A DNA stretch of 64,000 bases from Microvirga sp. VF16. Its GTDB lineage: Bacteria; Pseudomonadota; Alphaproteobacteria; Rhizobiales; Beijerinckiaceae. Under the pieces are notes generated by a model, which worked only from the letters and a program-made list of their open reading frames with translations, was not told the origin of the DNA and made no database searches. Each line of letters begins with the position of its first letter. Within the stretch, counting starts at the first letter, position 1. Both the position numbers and the translations under genes were made by a program. Below are positions 55,727 to 64,000 of the stretch, piece by piece. The stretch covers positions 310,001 to 374,000 of the forward strand of contig NZ_CP069358.1 in assembly GCF_016864375.1 (NCBI RefSeq). The letters are read 5' to 3'.

Positions 55727-56510
55727 TCAGACCGTGCGGCGAGTAAACTCCGGATCGTAACCGGAGGCGTGGTGCAGCACTCCCCACGCGATGCGAGCGA
55801 GCTTGTTGGCCAGCGCGACTGCTAGCACATTGCGATGCAATCGTCCTCCGGCTGCCTGCAGCCAGCGTCCAAAGCCGTGTCCGCTCCAGTGATCTGGAGA
55901 CCGCAGGAGCGCTTGGGCACCGTTGACGAGCAGGGTGCGCAAGTATCGGTTTCCGCGCTTGGAGAGACCGCCTAGGATCGTCCGATCCCCGGTCGAGATC
56001 TGCTTCGGCACCAGCCCGAGCCAAGCGGCAAAGTCGCGGCCTTTGGTGAAGGCGGCTCCGGTTCCGATCGCCGCCACCATGGCGCTGGCGGTGATCACGC
56101 CAACCCCTGGGATCCCCATCAGCCGCTGGCACCCTGCATCCTGCTGGGCCAAGGCGGCGATATCCCGCGTGATGGCGGCAATGCGCTCATCGAGTTGCCG
56201 CCAGTCTGCCGCGAGATCCTCGAGCAGGTGGATCATACGCGGCGAGAGCACGTCCGTGCGCTGGGCGAGTAGCGTTGGCAGGGCCTCGCGTAGACCAGCC
56301 GGCCCTTGGCGCACGGCGATCCCACCCTCGAGCAGGAAACCGCGGATCTGGTTGATGACGGCCGTGCGCTGCCCGATCTGCCGGCTTCGCACCCGGTGAA
56401 GCGCCTGGAGATCAAGCTGCTCAGAGGACTTCAGCGGCACAGGGCGCATGGTTGGACGTTGCGCCGCCTCAGCAATGGCCTCGGCATCGCGGTAATCATT
56501 CGTATGATGG

Positions 56511-57985
56511 TTTCGTCAAGTCATGTTCGGATCCTCAGCTGTCTTTGACGTCCAGGGCGCGCTTGCATCAGGTCAGGCGCTTGGCGCCATCCACTCGTAT
56601 CCGGTCAGCAAAGCCGACCCAGGTGCCTCATGCACGGCGTGCAAGCTGCAGGCGGGCGGGATCCAACTCTTTGGTTCGGGTCTTGAGCCCCAACGATTAC
56701 ACGATCACACGTCCACCCCGGACGTCACGGAGCCGTCGCTCCGGGACGATCTTCTCAATCTCGGTTAGGCCTATGCGGATCGGATCCGGGCTCCCGTTGG
56801 CACGAGGCCGGTAGTGGCGTAACGCCACAACGCGATCAGCAACTTTCTGGCAACCGCAACGATGGTGATGCGTCGACTCCGCTTGCTGTTGCCGGCCGTG
56901 TGGGCCAAAAACCAAGCAGTGACATCGCTTGTCGACTGGAACCGAACCCAGCGCCATGCCAGCTGGATCAGGCGCGCGCGAACGATCGCGTTCCCCGCCT
57001 TGCTGATGCCTTGCTCGTGCCGGAGGCGGCCACTGCTGTACGGACACGGTGTCAGTCCTGCGAAGGCTGCGAGGCTGCGGCGATCCCGAAAGTCACGACA
57101 CAGCACCTCACGAGCAAGAACCACGGCGGTCTCGCGGCCAACGCAGGTGAGCTTCTCCAGCATGGTTACAGCATCCGAGGCTGCGGGCTCGGATCGAGCT
57201 GGCTCATCCTTGCTCTCCAATGAGGGCAGGAACGCCGGTTCTGCCATGGCCTGCTCAACCTCCTCAATGTGCTGCAGCACGAGCTCGAGCCGCGACAACT
57301 CCCGTTCGATCTCAGCCCGGCACCGCGCCGGCAGAGGCCCTCCGCAGCTTGTTTGCACGACAGCCAGGGCTTCGCGTCGGTCACGCCGGAGCGGCTGGTA
57401 GGTTCGGACGCCATGCAACGCCAGCAGGCCTTTGATCCGGTTGGCGTGGGCCACCCGTTCCTTGACCAGTCGCGCCAACTCACGATGAGGCCTGCGCGCA
57501 TCCTCCTCCTCGATGCTCGGGATCCGGACGAAGGAGCACGCATGCCGGTCACCACGACGCCAGGCCTGGAGCGCCCGCAGGAGGCATTCCGCGTCGACCC
57601 GGTCGGTTTTGACGCGGCGCGCCCGGCGGTCGACCTTGAGGCTGGCCGGATCCATCACCCGGCAGGCGATTCCGCTCTGAGCGAGCCGGCGCTGCAACCA
57701 GAACCCGTCGTAGCCTGCCTCGAAGACGCATTCGATCTCGACGGCAGCCCTCAATCGGGCTTCGGCGTTGTGCCGGATCTGCTCGATCGTAGCGATGAGC
57801 GTATCTGCTTCACCCCCGCCGACACGCCGCCGTGACACCTTACCGGAGACAGGCTCGTGGATCGCCAGGAGCCACGTTGCCTTGCTCAGCTCGATTGCCA
57901 CTAGAACTGCCGCTACTCCCAAGTCCTGAGTTTGATCCATGGCCGCCTCCTAAGTCAGCACCGACGCCGCCGTGACCATCATGGT
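56511..57985 (-). mobile_element. Inner IS110-family element
   Basis: This element of about 1.47 kb sits inside the outer IS110 transposase gene. Its edges are set by where the outer protein breaks off (near 57985) and resumes (near 56500). The 260 bp left of the gene (56511-56770) is non-coding and could hold its guide RNA. Confidence 0.7.
56771..57940 (-). CDS. IS110-family transposase, intact
   Basis: The 389-residue frame is complete. The RuvC-like N-terminal domain starts VAAVLVAIELSKATWLLAIH; DPASLKVDRRARRVKTDRVD carries the conserved Asp pair. The C-terminal Tnp domain has LTCVGRETAVVLAREVLCRD and FAGLTPCPYSSGRLRHEQGI with the conserved Ser region of IS110 enzymes. It starts at ATG 57940 with GGAGG upstream. 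Of the three nested elements it is the only one with an intact transposase, consistent with being the latest insertion. Confidence 0.85.
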   Translation of the reverse strand: MDQTQDLGVAAVLVAIELSKATWLLAIHEPVSGKVSRRRVGGGEADTLIATIEQIRHNAEARLRAAVEIECVFEAGYDGFWLQRRLAQSGIACRVMDPASLKVDRRARRVKTDRVDAECLLRALQAWRRGDRHACSFVRIPSIEEEDARRPHRELARLVKERVAHANRIKGLLALHGVRTYQPLRRDRREALAVVQTSCGGPLPARCRAEIERELSRLELVLQHIEEVEQAMAEPAFLPSLESKDEPARSEPAASDAVTMLEKLTCVGRETAVVLAREVLCRDFRDRRSLAAFAGLTPCPYSSGRLRHEQGISKAGNAIVRARLIQLAWRWVRFQSTSDVTAWFLAHTAGNSKRSRRITIVAVARKLLIALWRYATTGLVPTGARIRSA

Positions 57986-58825
57986 ATCTCTTGTGGCCTT
58001 TGAGAAACGGTTTGACGTATTGAGCTGGCAACAGGCGAACGTCATGGCCGAGAGCAGCGAGCTGACGGCCGACGTGGTGGGCGCCGGTGCAGGCCTCCAT
58101 CCCGATGAGACAGACCGGCACGTTGGCCAGGCAGGATTGCAGCTGTCCACGCGCAATCTTGCGGCGCAGCACAATCTTGCCGCGGGCATCCATGCCGATC
58201 AGGTGGAAGGTGTTCTTGCCCAGGTCGATGCCGATGGTCGCAATGATCTCACTTGCGCTCTGCTGTGTCATGACATGGCTCCGTGGCTGCGGGACAATCC
58301 CGTGCTCCCATGCTCCGCCCGGGAGCACGGCCGGTCCATGCCATTAAAGCCCTGATGGCGGCGGAATGCGCACGCGCCGACGTGCGGGATGAGCGCCGCG
58401 TCTGGCGAGACCACCGTCAGGCCCGCATGCGCGAGCAGCCGCACCGCTTGATCTTTCTCGATGAGACGTACGTCAACACCAAGATGACCCGCCTGCGGGG
58501 GCGCTCGCGCAAAGGCCAGCGCCTGCGCATGAGCGCTCCCTTTGGACACTGGACAACCCATACCTTTGTGGCTGGGCTACGGTGCAACGAGCTGAGCGCG
58601 CTATGGGTGATCGATGGTCCGATCACCCGCTTGGCGTTCGAGGCTTACATCGAGACACAGCTCGCGCCGACCCTGCACACAGGCGACGTAGTGATCCTCG
58701 ACAACCTCGCGGTTCACAAGAGCGAAAAAGCCGCTCAGAGTCTGAGGCGACGCGGAGCCTGGTTCCTGTTTCTACCGGCTTATTCGCCCGATCTTGGGGC
58801 CAGCGCAAGTTTTGTTCCTAATTAT

Positions 58826-60020
58826 ACGCCGGCATTATCAACCAAAGACAGCTACCTTCGAGACGAGGTCGATCCCGCCGGCCTTCGTTCGGCGCATCTC
58901 GCGTCCAACGGCGAAGCGGAACACGGCTGGGAGCTGCAGAGCAGGCGGTATTCGCGCCCACAAGGTCTTGGTCACCGGCCGTCCTTTGCGTGTGCGTCGC
59001 GGCGCCTGGCCCGTGACCACCCGCTGCGACCAGCGAAAGCCGATCTCGTTAAAGTAGAGATCTGCGTGGTGCGGGCTGATGCGGTGGAACACGCCCGAGA
59101 CGGTACGGCGCACCCGGTCATTGAAGCCCTCCGCTGAATTGATGTGAACCGGACCGCGAGCATATTCACGAGCCTTATGGTGGACGGTGTCATGAGCCGC
59201 AAACGCAGTGCCAATTGAGACGAAGGCCTTCCATTCATCACTCATCAGATGAGCCTTCGGATCGACAGTCTCGGTGAGAACCCGGTCCGCTTCGGACTCG
59301 GAGAGATCCCCAATCACGGCCGCCCGAACCTCCCCAGACGGCGTCCCGACACTCACATCCGGCGGCCGTTGCACGGCCACAAGTGCTGGCGTTTTCAAGG
59401 TTTTCGGCTCACCTTTGCGTCCTCGTCCTGGTGGAGAATAGTTCTTCTCCCGCCGCGGCCTGCCACCGATATAGAGGCCGTCGATCTCTACAACACCATC
59501 CAGAGCCTGCTCGCGCCCGACCATCAGGCGCAGGGCATGCCCCATTCGCCAAGCCGTCGGCTGGCTGACACCAAGCGCTTCCGCCAATCGGATGGAGGAA
59601 ATACCCTTGTCGGACTGTAGCATCAGCCAGAGGCCGGAGAGCCAGACCCGAAGTGGAAGCTTCGTCGCATGCAGGGGTGTTCGTGTTGTGACGGTGAACT
59701 GATACCGGCAGGTGACGCTCGAGCATTGGTAGAGCCCAGCTCGGGCTCGCTTCCCGTTCTCTCGGCCCATCAATGCAATGGAGTGGCGATAGCCGCAGGC
59801 TGGGCAAACTCGCCCGTTCGGCCACACCATCGCCTCAAGCAATCGCCGGCAATGGCTCTTGTTTTGGAAGGCTCTGACCATGTCGGGAACGGTGGTGATC
59901 CTCGACAGCACCTCGCGTACAGACAGATCCATCCCGACCTCCCGTTGATTACGGGATCAGAATCCCACGCAAAAGCTTCGCTGCAAAGGAAAAGCTGTGT
60001 TTGGTTGATAATGCCGGCGT
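58826..60020 (-). mobile_element. IS1595-family element
   Basis: Perfect 20-bp inverted repeats CGCCGGCATTATCAACCAAA (58827-58846) and its reverse complement (60000-60019) bound about 1.2 kb. The flanks share no 8-bp duplication; the right flank is a regulator gene and the left flank an IS630 gene, so a rearrangement followed insertion. Confidence 0.82.
58838..59932 (-). CDS. IS1595-family transposase
   Basis: The 364-residue frame is intact. An N-terminal zinc-finger-like region (VCPACGYRHS ... YQCSSVTCRYQF) precedes a helix-turn-helix (SSIRLAEALGVSQPTAWRMG) and an ISXO2-like DDE domain with DGVVEIDGLYIGG, HLMSDEWKAF and HINSAEGFNDRVRR. This is the layout of IS1595/ISXO2 transposases. Confidence 0.88.
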   Translation of the reverse strand: MDLSVREVLSRITTVPDMVRAFQNKSHCRRLLEAMVWPNGRVCPACGYRHSIALMGRENGKRARAGLYQCSSVTCRYQFTVTTRTPLHATKLPLRVWLSGLWLMLQSDKGISSIRLAEALGVSQPTAWRMGHALRLMVGREQALDGVVEIDGLYIGGRPRREKNYSPPGRGRKGEPKTLKTPALVAVQRPPDVSVGTPSGEVRAAVIGDLSESEADRVLTETVDPKAHLMSDEWKAFVSIGTAFAAHDTVHHKAREYARGPVHINSAEGFNDRVRRTVSGVFHRISPHHADLYFNEIGFRWSQRVVTGQAPRRTRKGRPVTKTLWARIPPALQLPAVFRFAVGREMRRTKAGGIDLVSKVAVFG

Positions 60021-60332
60021 GTCAATGGGAACAGTTCTTGCGCTGGCCCCTTCATGCCCGAGCAGGACCGACGGAACAATGATGATATCCGTCGTCGCGA
60101 TCTCAGAGACGGAGCGGTGCGCCTCCACAGGGACGCCGCTCGCCAGCGCCACGGTGCCCCGCTCGATAGCGACGATCTCGACCGTGAACGGCGGCGATTC
60201 CGGAATCGATGGCTCCAGGCGGCCGAGCATGCGGAACGAGCCCAGCACGTCGTAGATCCCGGTCAGGGTCGAGATGACCGCATCAGGAATGGCGACAAGG
60301 CTGACGTGCAGCGGACGCGTCGCTCCCGGCAT
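60021..60332 (-). pseudogene. GlxA-type (DJ-1/PfpI plus AraC) regulator cut by IS1595
   Basis: From ATG 60332, preceded by AGGAGG, the frame reads PGATRPLHVSLVAIPDAVIS and later ATTDIIIVPSVLLGHEG, the N-terminal part of a DJ-1/PfpI domain as in GlxA-family transcription regulators. After about 100 residues it runs into the IS1595 end. The rest of the DJ-1 domain and the AraC DNA-binding part are absent from the window. It is divergent from the methyltransferase gene, which it may once have regulated. Confidence 0.7.
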
Positions 60333-60458
60333 CGAAGGGCCTCCTGGCACAAATGGACCGTTCCTGGCCAGTCTCGCACTCCCGGACGAGAGAGCCAATC
60401 GGCATCCTGACCTGGCTTTCGGCGCAATGAGCGCGGAGGCGTAAGGACGGAGTGAACG

Positions 60459-61517
60459 ATGATGATCAATCAGCAGCAGCTCGATACGCTGGTCGGGGGC
60501 CTTCTTGGGGAGCTTTCGGCGGGCTATGGCGGCGTTATGGTCAGCCTTGGCGACAAGCTGGGTCTCTACCGTGCGATGGCCAGTCAAGGTCCGCTGAGTT
60601 CACATGAGATCGCCCGGCGCAGTGGCTGCAGCGAACGCTATGTTCGGGAATGGCTCAACTCCCAGGTCGCCGGGGGCTACATCGACTATCATCGGGCATC
60701 CGCCACCTATGAACTCACGCCGGAGCAGGCTGCCGTCCTGGCGGACGACACGAGCCCGGTCTTCCTGCCGCACGCCTGGCAGGTGGTCGCCTCCATGTGG
60801 GCGGACGAGGAGAAGACGCTGAACGCCTTTCGGACGGGAGAGGGGGTGAGCTGGGGCGAGCATAGCGATCGCCTCTTTTGCGGGGTCGCTGCGTTCTACC
60901 GCAACTGCTACAGCGCGAGCCTGGTCCAGGAGTGGCTGCCGAGCCTGTCAGGCGTCACGGCCAAGCTCGAAAAGGGAGCCAAGGTCGCCGATATCGGCTG
61001 CGGCCATGGTCACTCGACGGTGCTGATGGCCAAGGCCTATCCGCAGAGCCGCTTCTGGGGCTTCGACGGTCATGAGGGGTCGATTGAGATTGCCCGAAGG
61101 GTCGCCCGAGAGGCGGGGGTGGCGGAGCGCGTCAGCTTCGAGGTCGCCAATGCTGATGAATATGCCAAGCACGACTACGACCTCATCTGCTTCTTCGACT
61201 GTCTGCACGACATGGGCCGGCCGGTCGATGCGATGCGCCATGCGAGGGCTACGATGGCCGAGGACGGCACGATCATGCTGATCGAGCCGTATGCGGGTGA
61301 CCGGGTCGAAGACAACATCAACCCGGTCGGCCGGCTCTACTATGCGGCCTCGACGACCCTGTGTTGCGCTCACGCGATCTCAGAGAAGGGAACGCATGTC
61401 CTCGGTGCTCAGGCAGGACCGGGCAAGCTCGAAGCCGTGCTGAAGTCGGCCGGCTTCGGAACCATTCGCCAAGCCGCCCGAACCCCGTTCAACTTGATCA
61501 TCGAGGCCCGCCTGTAA
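60459..61517 (+). CDS. Class I SAM-dependent methyltransferase
   Basis: This 352-residue protein has an N-terminal winged-helix dimerisation region (YRAMASQGPLSSHEIARRSG; SERYVREWLNSQVAGGYI) and a C-terminal Rossmann methyltransferase domain with motif I VADIGCGHGHSTVLMAKAYP and the acidic motif II in FWGFDGHEGSIEIARR. The layout resembles the O-methyltransferase-like group often annotated as rhizobial class I methyltransferases; the substrate is not evident. ATG 60459 or 60462 follows AAGGACGGAG. It is complete, faces away from the truncated GlxA-like regulator and probably lost its local regulator through the IS1595 insertion. Confidence 0.82.
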   Translation: MMINQQQLDTLVGGLLGELSAGYGGVMVSLGDKLGLYRAMASQGPLSSHEIARRSGCSERYVREWLNSQVAGGYIDYHRASATYELTPEQAAVLADDTSPVFLPHAWQVVASMWADEEKTLNAFRTGEGVSWGEHSDRLFCGVAAFYRNCYSASLVQEWLPSLSGVTAKLEKGAKVADIGCGHGHSTVLMAKAYPQSRFWGFDGHEGSIEIARRVAREAGVAERVSFEVANADEYAKHDYDLICFFDCLHDMGRPVDAMRHARATMAEDGTIMLIEPYAGDRVEDNINPVGRLYYAASTTLCCAHAISEKGTHVLGAQAGPGKLEAVLKSAGFGTIRQAARTPFNLIIEARL

Positions 61518-61529
61518 TCCGCCCGCCAG

Positions 61530-61950
61530 GGGTCTGGGGATGGCCTTGCAAGCGGCAGAATTCGCGGCGGGCCAGACGGTGAAGATCCGCGACTGATCTC
61601 GGCAGCGCGTTTGCCATGGCGCGCTTGACGACGGCATTGCATTGCTCCTCGGGGTTGAGCTCTGCTGCATAGGCCACCGCATAGTCCTGCGGACGGGCCG
61701 CGATGAACGCGGCGGTTGCTCGGGTCCGATGGGTATTCCGCCGATCCCAGACCACCAGCAGCGACGTGCCAATCTTTTGACGGAAGGAGCGCAGGGCCAG
61801 GATAATGCAGCGGCTTGAGATGCTGGTGCGGAAGTGGCAGGCATACAGCCGGCCATCTGGCGTGATCGCCACGATGCTCGACACCTCGCGCCGCTTGCTC
61901 ACCCACCGCAGCACCGGCGTCAGCCAAGGTCGTGTTCGGTCCTCAATACC
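61530..61950 (-). pseudogene. C-terminal fragment of an IS630-family transposase
   Basis: On the minus strand SSIVAITPDGRLYACHFRTS, GTSLLVVWDRRNTHRT and YAAELNPEEQCNAVVKRAMA match the DDE part of IS630-like transposases (final Asp in VVWDRRNTH and Glu in LNPEE). The N-terminal part is missing and no inverted repeats were found. Confidence 0.75.
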
Positions 61951-61967
61951 GTAAATCGCAACTCATG

Positions 61968-62267
61968 CTAAAGTAATGGTCCCTGAGCCAAGCGATCCAA
62001 GAGGGGCCGCGGAGTTGTCTCAGGCGGAGGCGCTGTGGTCTCGCACCGAATTTGCGCTGAGTATGCAGACCGTAGCAACTCCTTGATGGCCTTCATCCGT
62101 AAAATCTTCGCGTCAAGCTGTTGTGCAAGGATGAGATTGATGTTGAGTGCGCGAAGATTATGGGCGGCTCTCTCTACCTCCTCGACCTTCATGCCCCAAT
62201 ATAATTGATCGTTGGCGTCCGCCAACACATCCAGAGTGGAGACGACAGTTTCGCCATTAATGGACAT
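61968..62267 (-). CDS. Small hypothetical protein
   Basis: This 99-residue protein starts at ATG 62267 with GGAGG seven bases upstream. It is helical (LDVLADANDQLYWGMKVEEV, AAHNLRALNINLILAQQLDA) and has a Pro/Thr-rich tail. No family is recognised. It lies downstream of the Crp/Fnr gene on the same strand (about 110 bp) and may be co-transcribed. Confidence 0.55.
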   Translation of the reverse strand: MSINGETVVSTLDVLADANDQLYWGMKVEEVERAAHNLRALNINLILAQQLDAKILRMKAIKELLRSAYSAQIRCETTAPPPETTPRPLLDRLAQGPLL

Positions 62268-62376
62268 TGAGGTGCCTCCAGGGGAATGTTCCACGGTACT
62301 AGCTATGGTCCTGCACAAGCCGAAGCTGTTGATCCGAGCACAGGACACATGGCGCATTTCCTTGTTCAGAAATTTT

Positions 62377-63174
62377 TCACCCGACAAGGCGAGAGTGGTA
62401 CTCGTCGCCAGTGTGATCTTCCCGTCCAACCAAATCGGATAGCCTTCCGACATCTCTGACTATAAGCGTGCTGCCACGCTTCTCGATGATCCCTGCGCGA
62501 GCGAGTTTGTTAAGTTCACGCGTGACGGCCTCCCGACCGGTGCTTATTCGGCTTGCAATCGCAGCATGTGTGGGAGCTGGAAAGATTACAGCTCTATCTT
62601 GGCCCGGGGCATGTGTGTCCGCTAGACGAAGTACTTCGGCCCGGACGCGGCTTGGTACCGAGAGAGTGCTGAGCTCGATCACACGCTCCGACAGGCTGCG
62701 CACATGCAAAGACAGCTTACGAAGTACCGCGACACGAAATGGTTTTTGCTCGTCCATCAGGTCCCAAAATATGGCGGATGACATGACTGCAACAACCGTA
62801 TCGGTGAGGGCTACGGTATGAGTTGGTCGCGGATGGTCATCGATAGCGGAAAGCTCACCGAACATATCGCCCGTCGATAGGTCGCGAAATGAGATTTCGC
62901 GACCGGAGAATGAAAAGAAGTTTATCCCTACCGAGCCGCGAGCGATAAAGTACACTTCGCGATCGTTATCCCCGCATCGCAGAATAGGGCGTGAAGCTTT
63001 GTAGAATCGCCATTGACACCGCTGCGCGAGCAAGTTCACTACTTCGAGAGGCACGTCTTGAAACGCCTTAATGAAGCATAGGTTCTTATCCGCTTGCCCG
63101 ATTTTTATCGCTCCTATTGCGCTGGAACGTTGTTCTGAATTGACAAGAGCCGATGATGTATTCGGGATTGCCAT
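62377..63174 (-). CDS. Crp/Fnr-family transcription regulator
   Basis: This 265-residue protein has a cyclic-nucleotide-binding-like domain at about 40-155 (FYKASRPILRCGDNDREVYF; GREISFRDLSTGDMFGELSA) and a C-terminal Crp-type helix-turn-helix (HAAIASRISTGREAVTRELN). The GELSAIDDHPRPTHT block resembles the phosphate-binding cassette of cyclic-nucleotide sensors, so a nucleotide ligand is plausible. No Cys cluster for an iron-sulfur Fnr is evident. I chose ATG 63174; a TTG lies two codons upstream. Target genes cannot be read from the sequence. Confidence 0.85.
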   Translation of the reverse strand: MAIPNTSSALVNSEQRSSAIGAIKIGQADKNLCFIKAFQDVPLEVVNLLAQRCQWRFYKASRPILRCGDNDREVYFIARGSVGINFFSFSGREISFRDLSTGDMFGELSAIDDHPRPTHTVALTDTVVAVMSSAIFWDLMDEQKPFRVAVLRKLSLHVRSLSERVIELSTLSVPSRVRAEVLRLADTHAPGQDRAVIFPAPTHAAIASRISTGREAVTRELNKLARAGIIEKRGSTLIVRDVGRLSDLVGREDHTGDEYHSRLVG

Positions 63175-63217
63175 GTTCAATCTCTCTTGATGTCCTACAT
63201 AAGCGATTTTTCAAAAG

Positions 63218-63640
63218 CTACTGCCTCTCAAACAGGGAACCTTGAAAGGGGGCGTCGGAGGCCATTGTTAGTGCTCGTCTTTGAGCCATACGGTAGGCTT
63301 GGACTGGGCTAGCGATGTTGCGTGAGCGACGTGCCGTTGATCGCGCAGAAGCAGTGCCGGCGCGGCCAGAAAATTTGTTGCAGATGAGGAGTAGTTCTCC
63401 GACGCTTAGACCTATCCTGAACCGGAAGTGGCTATCTTCGGACGTGCTCTTCTCGACCGCTTCTAATTCGTCCTGAATTTTGATCGCACATGGCGAAGTC
63501 GAAAAAACTCTCGTGGCATGGAATGCCGGGTTGGCGAGTTTGAGCTGGACGTTTGCGGGCCAAGGCAGGCCCTCGGTTTCGCCGGTTAAGCCATCGTATC
63601 GCCGGTTCACGATGTAGCCCATCAAATCAGCGAGTTTCAT
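63218..63640 (-). CDS. Hypothetical protein
   Basis: This 140-residue protein starts at ATG 63640 with AGGAG eight bases upstream. It begins MKLADLMGYIVNRRYDGLTG and ends in a basic, Arg-rich segment (SARSTARRSRNIASPVQAYR). I recognise no family or motif. It is on the same strand as, and 44 bp upstream of, the Crp/Fnr gene. Confidence 0.5.
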   Translation of the reverse strand: MKLADLMGYIVNRRYDGLTGETEGLPWPANVQLKLANPAFHATRVFSTSPCAIKIQDELEAVEKSTSEDSHFRFRIGLSVGELLLICNKFSGRAGTASARSTARRSRNIASPVQAYRMAQRRALTMASDAPFQGSLFERQ

Positions 63641-64000
63641 GTTGCAATCTCCTCGCAGTCCGACCGCTTGGGAGTAGAAGCCGACGCCATCGAGACTGCA
63701 GGCAGACGGTCGCGACGGGTGAGTGAAATGGCTGTGAAATTGGTCTGACGTGAGCTTAGCCGTGGCTGAAAGATGGCTTTCGTCGATCAGAAGCTTGGCG
63801 GATGGAGATCGCGCAGTTTGGTATCCGGGGGGCCATTTGTTCGCATGCCGGCCCGGGCTGCACAGGCCGGCGCTGCCGCTCCGACCGAGGCGAAAAGGAC
63901 CGGCCACAAGCGGCTCAGCGGTCGTCCTCAAGGAGGAATCGATGGATCAGTCGTCCTGCGATAGGTCGCTTGGGCCCACGCGATCCACGAGATCGATCAT
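63641..64000. other. Right edge of the window, no supported gene
   Basis: Open frames on both strands are short or lack a start signal; nothing recognisable was found. Confidence 0.35.

Larger units (their letters stand above)
55727..58271 (-). pseudogene. IS110-family transposase split by a second IS110
   Basis: The N-terminal part starts at ATG 58271 (TQQSASEIIATIGIDLGKNT, the DEDD first Asp in IGIDLGK) and breaks at GHK near 57985. The C-terminal part resumes near 56497 with NDYRDAEAIAEAAQRPTMRP, carries GIPGVGVITASAMVAAIG and ends at 55727. The 1.5-kb inner IS110 separates them. Rejoined, they would make a normal IS110 transposase of about 340 residues. Confidence 0.82.
55455..58343 (-). 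mobile_element. IS110-family element (IS1111-like) nested in IS630 and itself interrupted
   Basis: Perfect 14-bp inverted repeats ATGGACCGGCCGTG (55459-55472) and CACGGCCGGTCCAT (58326-58339) lie a few bases inside the junctions, the subterminal position typical of the IS1111 group. It interrupts the IS630 transposase and is itself interrupted by a second IS110 element. Confidence 0.8.
55110..58806 (+). pseudogene. IS630-family transposase split by a nested insertion
   Basis: The N-terminal part 55110-55454 (MGHCYSLDLRVRVATFVEAG; FLCRRGFSYK) and the C-terminal part 58344-58806 (KALMAAECARADVRDERRVW; LIFLDETYVNTKMTRLRGRS; VVILDNLAVHKSEKAAQS; AYSPDLG) are two halves of one IS630 protein; the joint SYK-KALMA reads through exactly. 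The 2.9-kb IS110 element lies between. The end after SPDLG is missing; the sequence changes abruptly near 58807-58825 where the IS1595 element begins. Confidence 0.85.

Overview
The window looks like an accessory, insertion-sequence-rich stretch of a large replicon from an alphaproteobacterium. I infer Hyphomicrobiales, perhaps Methylobacterium- or Microvirga-like, from the high GC, the RepA/RepB-type partition genes, the alpha-2-macroglobulin/PbpC pair and the style of the IS elements; species cannot be fixed from the sequence alone.

0-8.4 kb is a plasmid-like maintenance module. It holds a VapBC toxin-antitoxin pair, a serine recombinase, four copies of a TTTTACACGTGTAAAA-type palindrome in a 1.5-kb gene-free stretch, and a repA-repB (parAB-like) operon with no repC. 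An IS481 element has landed exactly on the repB stop codon, and a strong terminator hairpin follows. A 42-bp inverted repeat (444-485 and 8335-8376) brackets the module.

8.7-19.1 kb is an ordinary-looking cell-envelope block. A secreted trypsin-like protein that seems to lack its catalytic His is divergent from an alpha-2-macroglobulin (protease trap) and penicillin-binding protein 1C; a DUF3616 protein and a small unknown follow.

19.2-49.5 kb is the most interesting part: at least ten hydrolases, nearly all without a recognisable signal peptide, in short operons separated by IS debris. They are an M4-like metalloprotease, a GH46/M15 fusion and an SGNH hydrolase (one operon); an M15-like peptidase; a truncated subtilase, an unknown HEVFH protein and a phospholipase D fusion (one operon); an intact subtilase paired with a trypsin-like protease; and a lysozyme-like/papain fusion with an amidase/M15 fusion (one operon). 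Together they could attack peptidoglycan, protein, lipid or nucleic acid. I propose, as inference, a leaderless hydrolase arsenal or conflict island.

49.9-54.5 kb holds a decayed IS481 copy, an operon of a collagen-like glycine-rich secreted protein and a membrane protein, a 149-bp MITE-like element and a DUF1080 remnant. 55.1-60.0 kb is a three-level nested IS stack (IS630 containing IS110 containing a second IS110) abutting an IS1595 element that cuts a GlxA-type regulator. 60.3-64 kb has a methyltransferase, an IS630 remnant, a Crp/Fnr regulator and two small unknown proteins. I found no rRNA, convincing tRNA or CRISPR array.
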